From: Zerene cesonia
Taxonomy: Eukaryota; Arthropoda; Insecta; Lepidoptera; Pieridae
Direction: 5' to 3'
Assembly: GCF_012273895.1 (NCBI RefSeq)
Contig: NC_052102.1
Coordinates: 10,286,002-10,350,001 of the forward strand
DNA length: 64,000 nucleotides
In this document: piece after piece, positions 50,301 to 59,348 of the stretch
How the letters are laid out: each line of letters begins with the position of its first letter
Position numbering within the stretch: the stretch's first letter is position 1
Translations under genes and position numbers: made by a program
The notes under the pieces: model-generated
Database searches by the model: none
Seen by the model: only the letters and a program-made list of their open reading frames with translations
Told to the model about the DNA's origin: nothing

Positions 50301-52126
50301 CTGGAATAACATATAGGCAACTTTTTATCTCGATATTCCTACGGGATACGGACTTACGCGGGTGAAACCGCGGGGCGCAGCTAGTGTAATATAAAAAATA
50401 TCTAGATCAAAATTTGTTATTTTTAACTGCATTAAATATTACTTCTAATTAAATATAAAATATTATAAATAAACTAGTTGACCCCACAAGCTCTGTTCTG
50501 CCTAACTCTTATCATTAAGACCCCTAAAATGCGATGAAAAAAACATGTTGGCTGCTTTTCAGAACTACCCGAAATGCACACAAATTAATGAAAATTCGTC
50601 CAGCTGCTTCGGAGAAGTATGGTTACTAACCGTACGACACAAAAAAAAATAAACTTCAACTTACCGCCCTTGTGGCACTACAAAAACTGCGTATTTATTG
50701 GCTGCTTGTTTTTTCTGATCCACAACATACAGTGTGTAGCGCGGAGTGTCTTGACCAGGCACCATTAAGTCTAGGGACACCTAAAATACATATTTTACAT
50801 TAATTTTCAAAATAAAAAGTGGGATCCAGGCGTACTTCTGCATGAATTGAGCCAGCTCGCATTGGGGAAGTAGAACATCCTCACAAAAGACCGGCATAAA
50901 ATAGTACTACTGTGTTTTATATGGAAAGTAGTACGGAGGTCTGTTTTCTTTTCCTCACCCTTCCCAGTCTATTCCTACTTTCCTAGTCGTCAATCTTTAT
51001 CTTCTCTTAACCCTTTCCCTTTATAGCGGGTAGTATTGGCATAGGCCCTGACAAGAAAGAAAGAAATAAAGGAAGAAATTGCCATCACCTCATCATCACC
51101 TTCTAGGCTAGTCTTTCCCAGGCCATTGGTGATGAAAGCTGCATCTTGTGCTGATTTCACACAGCTCTGTAAATCTTCTGGTGTATCAACTCTTATCATT
51201 TTGTCTCCGGCTAAACACACTTCTAGGAGCTGAAACAATATCATATTTTGTTTAATTTTCAGTCTTATAACAGAAAAATGCTGGTAAATCAACTTTATCC
51301 TTAAGTATTCAATAAAATTTACATACAAAATGCTGAAAATTACTTACAACTATAATATACAGTAATTAAAAAAAATAATTCTTTTAAACATCTTACCAGC
51401 TTAGGCATAACTTTAAATTTAGTTACAACAACAACAAACACAGGCAAAGTTGTCCCGTCACCGTTTTCCGCATTTTTCTCCTCAGCCTCATGACATCTCA
51501 CAACTCTGATCATCCAGGACTTATCACCAAAAGCTTCCAACAGCTTACCAAGAATATGGCTCTGGAGCAGCGATATACATACATAACGACCACCAAGCTT
51601 CAGCACTCTTTTAATCTCACTGAAATATTTTTCTACAGTTGCTATAGTGGATTCTTCCGAGTCAGGCATAAGGGCGTCCAATGTTCCCTTATCCAATACA
51701 GCGTTGAACTCTTCATTATCAAATGACATGCTAGTTGCATCCATGTGCAAGAAACTCATGTTAGTTCTATTAGAGTTGATAGACTTCATTTGTCGAATAA
51801 CTACTTCCGACACATCAATGTTGGTGATGCTGGTGAAGCCAACGTCGTAGAGGTCAGCGCTCAGGCTTGAGTTTCCGCATCCAGTTATAAGTATTTTGTC
51901 TGATTGTTTTAAGTACTTGTGTAATTGGGAACATAGTTCTAAATATTCGCCGTACCTGAAATAACGCAAAATCTAATTTATAAAATGCATTTTGTTAAAG
52001 CTTTAGTTTAAAAAAAAATAAAAACATAACCTACCATTCAAAAGCTTTGTTACCACGTTTTTTGAAAAACTTGTTCCAGTAATCTTTCTCGCTAAACTCC
52101 TTGTGGCTTTTCGGAAGGAGATTCAT
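44328..52126 (-). CDS. METTL13: eEF1A lysine and N-terminal methyltransferase (METTL13 family), 9 exons
   Basis: Exons in order are 52126-52035, 51955-51397, 51229-51089, 50780-50665, 47680-47500, 46929-46752, 46107-45799, 45277-45149 and 44602-44328; all phases join, giving about 659 residues (human about 699). It starts 'MNLLPKSHKEFSEKDYWNK'. The N-terminal methyltransferase has the SAM loop 'ILITGCGNSS' (residues 52-61) and 'DVSEVVIRQM', then 'LDKGTLDAL'. The C-terminal methyltransferase has 'VAILGLGGGG' (460-469), 'VDLDPAMVEVA' (486-496), 'DGLDFL' and 'MFDVDSKDRTLGLSCPPP'. Known for METTL13: the N domain dimethylates Lys55 of eEF1A and the C domain trimethylates its N-terminus, in the cytosol, which tunes elongation. 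Some donors are weak (gtgatg, gtgggt, gtaacg). It is divergent from the HRI-like kinase. Confidence 0.95.
45365..45424 (+). repeat. SINE-like fragment in METTL13 intron 7
   Basis: 'gggcagtggtgactacttaa', 'catcaggtgggcc' and an A-rich tail match the 10425 and 47265 copies. Confidence 0.55.
45799..46107 (-). CDS. METTL13: METTL13-like exon 7: C-terminal methyltransferase SAM site
   Basis: The exon holds the basic segment 'KRKNKERQVIDF', a hydrophobic stretch, the glycine loop 'LGLGGGGLAMFL', 'VAVDLDPAMVEVAKGHF' and 'KDGLDFLKDRAENG'. The fold resembles spermidine synthase-like methyltransferases, as in the C-terminal half of METTL13. Exons 8 and 9 supply the remaining strands and the 'NLVCRDKSLQETIMESLK' region. 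Confidence 0.93.
46425..46680. repeat. Transposon fragments in METTL13 intron 6
   Basis: A family E-like piece ('agcttcgcccgtgataatta', 'aagtagttcctgagacaagc', ending 'ctgcagctatatttcatt') is followed by a (CAT)n run and a copy of the 1283 family ('ggccatatatgttcccacag'). Confidence 0.55.
47140..47325 (+). repeat. SINE-like repeat in METTL13 intron 5
   Basis: 'cctcacccttcccagtgcct', 'aatggtcgtgggctgtggtg' and 'atcaggtgaaccaccagctc' have the same block order as 50930-51030 and, reversed, 25115-25325. Confidence 0.6.
47715..47797 (-). repeat. tRNA-like sequence (tRNA-derived SINE head or tRNA pseudogene)
   Basis: On the minus strand 'tgtggttaacgggtgcgcg' resembles the pol III A box, and 'cttgggtttgattcccgg', about 35 bases later, the B box. 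The 5' acceptor bases do not pair with the 3' 'ggggacgcac', so a working tRNA is unlikely. It lies in METTL13 intron 4 only about 35 bp upstream of the exon 5 acceptor. Confidence 0.5.
48487..48622 (+). repeat. Dispersed repeat, family F, copy 2
   Basis: 'taccgtgggttatgtcggat', 'ccaaaaccccattgtgttcc' and 'gaaggggccacgggagcccg' match 10730-10845 closely and in the same orientation. It lies in METTL13 intron 4. Confidence 0.7.
49926..50091 (+). mobile_element. Helitron-like repeat, family C, copy 2
   Basis: It begins near 'ttgtttgtccgggatggaca', includes 'tacagtttgattcaacttaa' and 'gatattatttcaattacaat', and ends 'gccagggcgtgcagctagtt'. The CTAG|T terminus is intact, unlike in the copy at 4335. 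Confidence 0.65.
50186..50384 (+). mobile_element. Lep1-like Helitron, family A, copy 6 (best preserved)
   Basis: It opens 'atcctactaatattataaat' and ends with a hairpin (cgcgg 50357-50361, loop gtgaaa, ccgcg 50368-50372), eight bases, then CTAG followed by T. This is the standard Helitron 3' end. It is 199 bp with no coding capacity and lies in METTL13 intron 4. Confidence 0.85.
50474..50650. mobile_element. Short non-autonomous repeat, family B, copy 3
   Basis: 'ctagttgaccccacaagctc', 'tgttctgcctaactcttatc' and 'cagctgcttcggagaagtat' follow the 7568 copy. It ends about 15 bp from the exon 4 donor of the METTL13-like gene (50664), so it is a repeat lying almost against a coding exon. Confidence 0.65.
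50818..51040 (+). repeat. SINE-like repeat filling METTL13 intron 3
   Basis: 'ggatccaggcgtacttctgc', 'cattggggaagtagaacatc' and 'cctcacccttcccagtctat' occur in the same order as the pieces at 37728 and 47150. It takes up most of the 308-bp intron. Confidence 0.6.
51397..51955 (-). CDS. METTL13: METTL13-like exon 2: N-terminal methyltransferase core
   Basis: After one base completing Trp31, 186 codons encode 'YGEYLELCSQLHKYL', the SAM-binding loop, 'TNIDVSEVVIRQ' (acidic residue of motif II), 'HMDATSMSFDNEEFNAVLDK' and 'KRVLKLGGRYVCISL'. This is the whole class I Rossmann-like fold for the eEF1A Lys55 activity by family homology. The exon ends in phase 0 at 'gtaaga'. Confidence 0.95.
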
Positions 52127-52681
52127 TTTACATTAACTTATTTTGTGCTTGTAATTAGAAAGTGTAGAAATATTATGCGATCGTGTAAAATCCGGTGTTT
52201 ATTTACCTTTCAAAGTCATTGTCATAATGACATGACAGCGATAATGATAAAGTTTTTAGTAAGGCTAGTATTTTCTTGTGTTTGATTAAAGCCCTTAAAT
52301 AAATAATTTAAAATAAGTAACTCGTCCATATTCAACGGTGTACCAACGTATGTATTTAGTACTTTTATTTTTAAATATCTTTTGACAAAGCAGTCTGGAT
52401 GTATATTCATGCCTTTTGCAATTTTCTGAACCACAGCAATGTCTATACTCTATACTCTATGGTTATTGTGAAACAGTGACGTGCTTGTGATTTGTGTGGT
52501 TGTGTGATTTTTATTTTGATAATAATTTAATTTACTTATTCATGTAATATGTATAAAATCTCAGCAATATGGATTAAATTACCCAGTCGACCGATCACTG
52601 CTTGATCATGTGTAAAAAAAACTTTAATGAATGGAAATCGTGGTTTCATCATCTTAATCCACAGGAGCAACGAAACTAAAA
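52127..52681. promoter_or_regulatory. Divergent promoter region between METTL13-like and HRI-like genes
   Basis: The two start codons are 555 bp apart and point away from each other, so the 5' UTRs and promoters of both genes must lie here, unless upstream noncoding exons exist. No TATA box is evident. A plausible acceptor ('tccacag' at about 52664) just before the HRI start leaves room for a noncoding first exon. A minus-strand open frame (52222-52434) is discussed under findings. Confidence 0.6.
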
Positions 52682-55600
52682 ATGGGTAGCAAAAAAGATA
52701 AATGGGAAGCATTGACCACAGTGAAATCGTTTGATTTAGGTAAATAAATCAAATTCATTGCATGCAAGTTATTGAATAACACTTGTAATATTATCTCAGA
52801 ATTGTAACCTTGAAACCTACCTTCAGGAAAATAAACACAATTGGTTAAATATTGATGTTATAACGGTATTTCTAACTGTACTTATATTCTATAATCTCTT
52901 TGAAAATTTTCAAATGTCTTTAGTTGTATTTAGTTGAACCACATTTTGAAATATTTCATGAACTTAGAAAACAACAATTACATAGTGGTTTTTCTCGTTT
53001 TTGTGATATCCTTGTTTTGTCCCGTCGTTCCACCCACGTCATAGTATTATATAACCAATTATAGTCTTCCTTCATGAATGCACTTGTTTGGTAATATTGA
53101 AAGAATTTTTGAAATTGATCCATCAATTACTGAAATAAGTATACACATATTGAAATACTTTACTCAAACTAACCAAAGCCTATTCAGCTTAATATTTTGT
53201 TATATTTTGTCTGTGTTGTCTTATCTTTTGTAATTTATTTGTATGTACAATTGTATATAGAAATAAAGGACTGCCTATCATTTATTGACTATGAGGCTGG
53301 AGCCGCTGGCAGAAAGAAAACAAACGAAAATTGTTAAATCTCAATTAATGTAATGGTTGTGAATTTAGAACCATACTGAGTAGGACAAAAAGTAGGACAA
53401 AATAAATGAATAATAATTTGGAATTTATCCTGTATACAAATAAATATTCAGTCAGGTTTTTCTGATAGCATATAAAAACAGCAATCAGCAGCAAAATAAT
53501 ATACATTTTATTATTTGTGTAAATTTTTCTATAACTTGATATTATGTCAGTTACAATGCAAAAATTATCATGAGTGGGTGTTGACTTATCATTATAAGGC
53601 TTGCACTGTTCCTAAGCTTTTAAATAAAAAAAAAATATGTTTTGTTAGGTTAGTTAACAAAATATGAAAATACAAGAATATTTTAATTTAGTAGAAGAAT
53701 TTTTGGAGGGTTTTTAGTTAATTTTAGAGTGGACAGAGTGCTTTTTTAAGTTGATTTTGATTATTTATCGCCATCAGCTCATATTTGTTCTGACTCCGGA
53801 GACAGATCTTCTACGAGGATATATAGGATAGTTTCGAAACAAAAGGATGGACCCATTTTGCTACAGTTTTATTACATTAGATAGATTTGGAAGCGAATTT
53901 GTGGTAATTTATAGCTATGTTTGATGGAAATTGGTCTAAGATGGTGGTTACAACATTCTGAGATATCAGTTTAAATATTTTTTTACAACATCCTTCATAG
54001 TGGTATCAAATGGTATCAAATGAAAGAGCTTGATTAGTATAAATTTTTATGCATTATGGTAAATTTGCAATTCAAGATGGCTGACAAAGCTTTTTTTTTT
54101 TTTAATTTATTATCTTCACCCACTTAAAAAAAGAAACCAAGTATATTATCGAGTGTAACAAAACCACATTAACCACTACCAACTAGAATGTTCTATTGGT
54201 TGGAATAAGAACCAAATTGAGTTAGTTGCTCTTATTATTTTGTGAGGAAAGGTGATTTTAGACTGCTTGTATTTAAAACGGATATTATATTTTTAATTAA
54301 AATGTTTAATACTGTTCTATGTGGGTATCATGAACTATAGGATTAGATATCCAAATTGATTAAAAAAGCAATTTATTAGTATTTTTTTTTAATAGATAGA
54401 GTTATTTAAGTGGAAGATTTACATGGGTAATAATAAAGATAAAAAGAGAAGAAAGGGGATTTACTCCGAATTGAACCTATTTACATATTTTTAATTCATT
54501 CAAATGTAATTTAGCAAGATCTTCCCCATTAAGTAAACCTTTATGCAATATTGTTTTTAAAGTTATGAATTAGAATTATTTTTCTTTCCAGGTCTAGCTC
54601 ACAACAGTCAGCATGACTCCGTCTTACAGCACAGCATGCAACAAATTGACCTTATCAACTCCACCGCTACTACACCCATTAGTCTTCTTGTTCAATCCCT
54701 CGTCAAGCAACTCTGTACACTTCTAGAAAAAGATTGCTCCAAAGCCAACCAACTGTACAATACAATATGCGAGAAGTTACACAGCATGAAGCTCATCGAC
54801 GATTCCTATGCAATGGGCGAGTTTGAAGTTATGAGGAGCCAGTATCAACGTGCCTTGTACCAGCTCGTCACAATTGCCAGTGGTTCAGAAATACCAATCA
54901 CTCTTCCAGCTACGTGGCCAATTACTAGATCAGGTCTCGAATGGTCGCGATATCACAAGGAATTTGAGGAATTGTACTTCATCGCTGGTGGTGGATTTGG
55001 TAGCGTGTTTAAAGCACGACACAGATTGGACGGAGTTGAATATGCCGTGAAGAAAGTGTTCATAAAATCCTCTGACGTAAATTCCATCATGACCCATCTC
55101 GCCGAAGTGAAAACCATAGCCAGTCTCAATCATCCCAACATAGTGAATTACAAAGCTGCTTGGCTAGAACCGTTAATTGAATCTAAAGTGAAAAAGAAGC
55201 GAAAATTCCAAATGGATACAGATACCGAAGACATATCATTGAGCTCAAATAGAGTATCTTCAGTTTACACGAACATGATGAAGTCTTTCAAAACGTATAA
55301 TTCAAAAGAGCTGACAAAGCAGCACAGTCAATCAGACTTTGTGATATCTTTCGAGAATTCGGAGGGCTTCGAAAACGACCATTCCGATCTGGACGAAAGC
55401 GAGAGCGACGACGAACCGCCGTCCGCAGAACATAACGCTATATGCAAATTCCTAACCAGCGAGGAGTACGAGAATTGTTCACGGGTCAATTTAAAATGGG
55501 CGACTCTCTACATACAGATGACGTTCTGTAAGCAAACGTTAAAGCAGTGGCTGGATGAGCGGAACAGTCACATGTCGTTGGCTAGAAAGGGTTCCGACGA

Positions 55601-56775
55601 GCTGTGCCTCCAACATTCCGATTCAAACGATTCTGGAAGTTTCGACACCCATATAGTACCGGACGTTACGTATCCTATCGCTTGGACTCGTATAGACATT
55701 ATCGTGGATATGTTCACGCAGTTGGTTCGCGGTTTGCACTACATACATTCGAAGGGCGTTATCCACCATGACGTGAAGCCGAGTAATGTGTTTGTGGGTG
55801 AGAGTGAGAGTGGGTTGTTGGTGCAGTTGGGTGACTTTGGTCTGGCCTGCCCGCTGCAGCAGTCGCACAGTGGGTTGGCGCTGGGCACGCATTTGTATGC
55901 CGCTCCGGAACAGCTGGAAGGGCAGTGTAATCCAAAGGTTTGTATTGACTATTGTTTATTATCAAGTGTGGAGTAGCTAGAATGTATTTATGTATCTTTC
56001 GACTGTCAAATAATAATAATTTCAAACAAATTGATCAAGGCCTTTGAAATTCTTATGCCATCTATTAATTCATTCTATATCTAGTCTATAAAAATAAATA
56101 CAATAATATCAATTTTAGCATGGAAATTCAAGTACCTGTTACTTATATTTTTGTACTAAACAATAATTTATTATTTCTGGAGGGTCACCTTGACATCTTA
56201 AAATTTTCCTAATACCAATGAAGGAAAAGATGGAGCTATGTGTCGTCTAATGTCATTACTTTTTCACACTGGAATTAGTACTACTTTAACAGTAGCCCCT
56301 AGATCATAGATAACATAAATATCATGTCAAACAGGCTTATCTGTGGAACTTTTAGATCATTGAATCCAAAATTAAACACACAAATTATTATTATTTATTA
56401 TCTATATATGTATTAAAAATTATATTTCATAATTTTCAGAGCGACATGTACTCCCTCGGGATAATACTCCTCGAAATGGTGGAACCATTCAGCACGGACA
56501 TGGAACGCGTGAAAACCATCACTGACCTACGAAAGGGCCAGATTCCCGCGCATTTAACGGCCAACTATCCAAAAATAGCTCACATCATCGGTAAACTGGT
56601 TCAACGGAGACCAGGCAAGCGATTGGATACGGGACAACTGCTGGACGAACTGAAGAGTTTGTGTGATAGCAAAGATGAGACCATCAAGTCGCTGAAGGAG
56701 AAATTGGCGGCAAAGGATGATGAGATAGCGCAGCTCAAAATGATGCTCGCTAAATTTAATCACCGTTTGTCATAG
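52682..56775 (+). CDS. EIF2AK1: HRI-type eIF2-alpha kinase (EIF2AK1), 3 exons
   Basis: Exons 52682-52739, 54592-55937 and 56440-56775 join in phase and give about 579 residues. The start has a good context (aaaaATGG). The N-terminal helical domain ('LLVQSLVKQLCTLLEKD', 'LYNTICEKLHSMKLID') matches the HRI N-terminus, which separates it from PERK, GCN2 and PKR. Kinase landmarks are Gly loop 'GGGFGSV' (152-158), Lys173 in 'YAVKKVF', Glu191, a roughly 110-residue acidic/Ser-rich insert, 'HHDVKPSN' (Asp413), 'DFG' (Asp434) and 'GTHLYAAPEQ' (Glu459), the last being the eIF2-kinase activation-segment signature. The C-terminus is a coiled coil ('IKSLKEKLAAKDDEIAQLK'). Known role: a cytosolic kinase that phosphorylates eIF2-alpha and slows translation on heme lack, oxidative or mitochondrial stress. 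Silkworm has such a kinase (BeK); Drosophila lacks one. Odd: His412 replaces the usual Arg of HRD. Confidence 0.93.
53025..53155 (+). repeat. Degraded family E repeat in HRI intron 1
   Basis: 'gaaagaatttttgaaattga' and 'tactgaaataagtatacaca' are diverged versions of the 13560-13620 text. A further repeat-like segment with the local duplication 'atggtatcaa' x2 lies at 53930-54085. Confidence 0.4.
54592..55937 (+). CDS. EIF2AK1: HRI-like exon 2: N-terminal domain and most of the kinase domain
   Basis: The exon completes Gly20 and encodes 448 residues through 'PEQLEGQCNPK', ending at 'gtttgt'. The kinase insert (about residues 195-310) is rich in Ser/Glu/Asp with a basic patch 'KVKKKRKF', in the place where eIF2 kinases usually carry their long insert. 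'WATLYIQMTFCKQTLKQWLD' is strand beta5 to helix D. 'LACP' after DFG contains a Cys-Pro pair. Confidence 0.93.
56440..56775 (+). CDS. EIF2AK1: HRI-like exon 3: C-lobe end and coiled coil
   Basis: It begins in phase 0 with 'SDMYSLGIILLEMVEPF' (helix F, invariant Asp). It includes 'DLRKGQIPAHL' and 'LVQRRPGKRLDTGQLL', where the Arg of kinase subdomain XI is present. The last 35 residues are a leucine-heptad coiled coil, as in vertebrate HRI. Confidence 0.93.
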   Translation, partial: SDMYSLGIILLEMVEPFSTDMERVKTITDLRKGQIPAHLTANYPKIAHIIGKLVQRRPGKRLDTGQLLDELKSLCDSKDETIKSLKEKLAAKDDEIAQLKMMLAKFNHRLS

Positions 56776-57056
56776 TACCTGTGTATAGTTATAGTGTTGT
56801 GATATTTACGGAGTGTTTTTGTGTACTTTAAGTTCAGATTTTATCACAATCAATAATAATATTATTATAACAACATATTTAACATATTTTGACATCGAAA
56901 ATGTAAATTTTGAATGTAAAGACTTGTTTGCTGATTTTGGACAACATCAACTTTTATTGATGCTTCATAAAAATTAAAATTTAAACGTTTTAAAGTCCAG
57001 ACATAATAATATAATTGGGACTTTTCACAATTTTGTCACAAAGTAATTAAGTGCTT

Positions 57057-57062
57057 AATAAA
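57057..57062 (+). terminator. Candidate poly(A) signal of the HRI-like gene
   Basis: AATAAA lies 282 bp after the stop codon. It is the first canonical copy seen downstream. Confidence 0.5.
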
Positions 57063-58533
57063 AAATGCAAACCTCATTAACAGTATTGGATAATGGTAGA
57101 CTAAAATGTAAATTTCAAAAAACTGCCTGAAGATATAGATTCTCCTGTGTTCTAGGCCTTTTATTTAATGGCCTTAAATGACTATTACTGGATTATGAAT
57201 AAAAATGGCAAACATTTTTACCATGAACAGTCCATTATAGGTTTCTTATCAGTATTTATCATAATTTGTGGCTTTTACACTTAACTTTAATACTTAAACA
57301 TCAATTAATTTTGAGGCAGTGTATAAAAATGGCAGTGACGGTAATCTTAAATTGAGATTTTACTACATAAATCTACAGTATCTATTGATTAATTATTAAT
57401 TATCAATTCAATAGATTTTCCATTTAAAAACCGATACTAAAATGTGGTTCTACTCTACTGGCATTTTCATTAAATTTAATAAGGGAGCATTAATAAGAAG
57501 ATAGATAGGACAAGGACTACTGCTCTTTAGAAAGAGAGGGAAAATAGTGGTACACTTTCTGTACTGACGCATACCAGTTTTCGGGTGGAAAATATTATAC
57601 TTTGGTTTTGTATCTCAGTTTAACAATTCGTTGAATCAGTGAAGAGATGGATAGTGTACAAAATCTTTTGTCTCTTTCTAAACAAAAGTTATGGCTCTAC
57701 GACTTCTCTATAATACCTCTATTGTTAAATTTACCAATCATAGAGGTATTATGGAGTTCCCTTCATGGAAAGTTCGAAAGTACTGTTGACGATTTAGTAT
57801 AATCTAACACCAAATAAAGGTTAATAGCAATACATAATATTGTCATCTTATATACTTAGAAATATTAGGTCTTCATAATTTGAACATAACACCGAATGTG
57901 AATCAGTAAGCTCCGTTCAATGATTAAAATAAAGTTTGAGCTTCTTGAAAGTGATAGGTAGGAAGCACTAATAGCCAGTTTCACTACTTCTGCAAAGAAG
58001 TTTGTATAGTTTATTTGACAGTTAAATTGACATGTGAAAATATAGCTGTTTAACTCTTTTAATTCATAAATAAATTCAAACCGAATCATCTCATCCATTT
58101 TCCCTCGAGTCAGAGTTTGCTAATAAAAGGCACTAAGCAAAACGTTAGTAATATACAAAACTTGACATTGGCAGAATCTGTTCTCTGTGATCGAAAAAAA
58201 AATCAAATTGTGTCAAATAAGCTAACAGTAACGATCAGCGCAGGAAGTAGTGATACTGGCTCTTAATCTTTAAAACATTGATAAACAATAAACAGCTAGA
58301 CTCACACTCACACTCATAAATTATCCGAAACTGAGTTTTGCCTATGCATCTACGCAGTTTTCTCATGAAGGATATGGATGGATGAATGGACTTCAAACAT
58401 TACTGCCACGAGATAAGGTGCTAATTTAAATAAATTGAATGTTAAGTACAACGCCTTTCGGTAATTTTTTTTTTTTTACATATGTGAGTCTTGCTGTTTA
58501 TCAATGCTTTAAAATAATATTTCCTTGATAATT
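57063..58533. other. Spacer between HRI-like and FAS1 genes
   Basis: AT-rich DNA without a supported gene. The 77-codon minus-strand frame at 57865-58098 has no recognisable domain. No clear member of the repeat families listed above is seen here. Confidence 0.5.
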
Positions 58534-58805
58534 CTAACCCTGGCGTTTGACAGCTGTAGCACATGACATGACATGTTCTACGTTTTTGACATTAATTTCA
58601 TACAGATCGAATAATGAATTTGAAGTTTTATAACTGAATTAATACTTTCTCGTATTAATTTTTAGTTTAATACTAACCCTGGCGTTTGACAGCTGTAGCA
58701 CATGACATGACATGTTCTACGTTTTTGACATTAATTTCATACAGATCGAATAATGAATTTGAAGTTTTATAACTGAATTAATACTTTCTCGTATTAATTT
58801 TTAGT
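58534..58805. repeat. Perfect tandem duplication, 139-bp unit
   Basis: 58534-58672 is repeated at 58673-58805, with 133 aligned bases identical, starting 'ctaaccctggcgtttgacag' and ending 'attaatttttagt'. The unit includes a short internal repeat 'acatgacatgacatg'. Absence of any difference means a very recent duplication or an assembly artefact. Confidence 0.95.
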
Positions 58806-58956
58806 ATTTTTAGTTTGTGTTTTCATTATTGGCTGTTTGTGGCTTACGAATGGTTGGTGATAGTAAATTATTGTAATAAGTGCGATTATTAATTTAATTA
58901 AATAGATAGGAAGCAAAGGGTGGTTTTAATTAAAAGTTCACATGTAACATTAATTT

Positions 58957-58962
58957 TTTATT
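58957..58962 (-). terminator. Candidate poly(A) signal of the FAS1 gene
   Basis: AATAAA on the minus strand, about 390 bp after the stop at 59349. Confidence 0.4.
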
Positions 58963-59348
58963 TACACAAAATGCTAAATGTATAAATTATTCCCTTAATC
59001 TTATAAATATTTACAGTCTTAAATTAAAAAGATACAATTAACGTGGCAAAGTCGTGATACAATATACGTCGTTCATAGAGTTGAATTTAAAAATTAATAT
59101 TTCTTCGTCACTACGTTTGAATTTAGAATTTATTTTTAAATTGTATTTGTTAGATATATTCTAAATTCAAATTATTAGAATGGGTATGATTATGAAATGA
59201 ATTTATCTTAATGAAGTGATGGAAAGTCATGAAGAATGTTTTACGAACAATTTAAATATAGTCGTTTATGTTCCAATATATAATAGATTCATATGTTTTC
59301 GGATAGTTTATAACCTTCCATCACACTAAACTAATTTGGAGGGTAGTT

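Noticed and set aside
55623..56025. Minus-strand frames opposite the HRI-like kinase
   Set aside because: They are antisense shadows of a well-supported coding exon.
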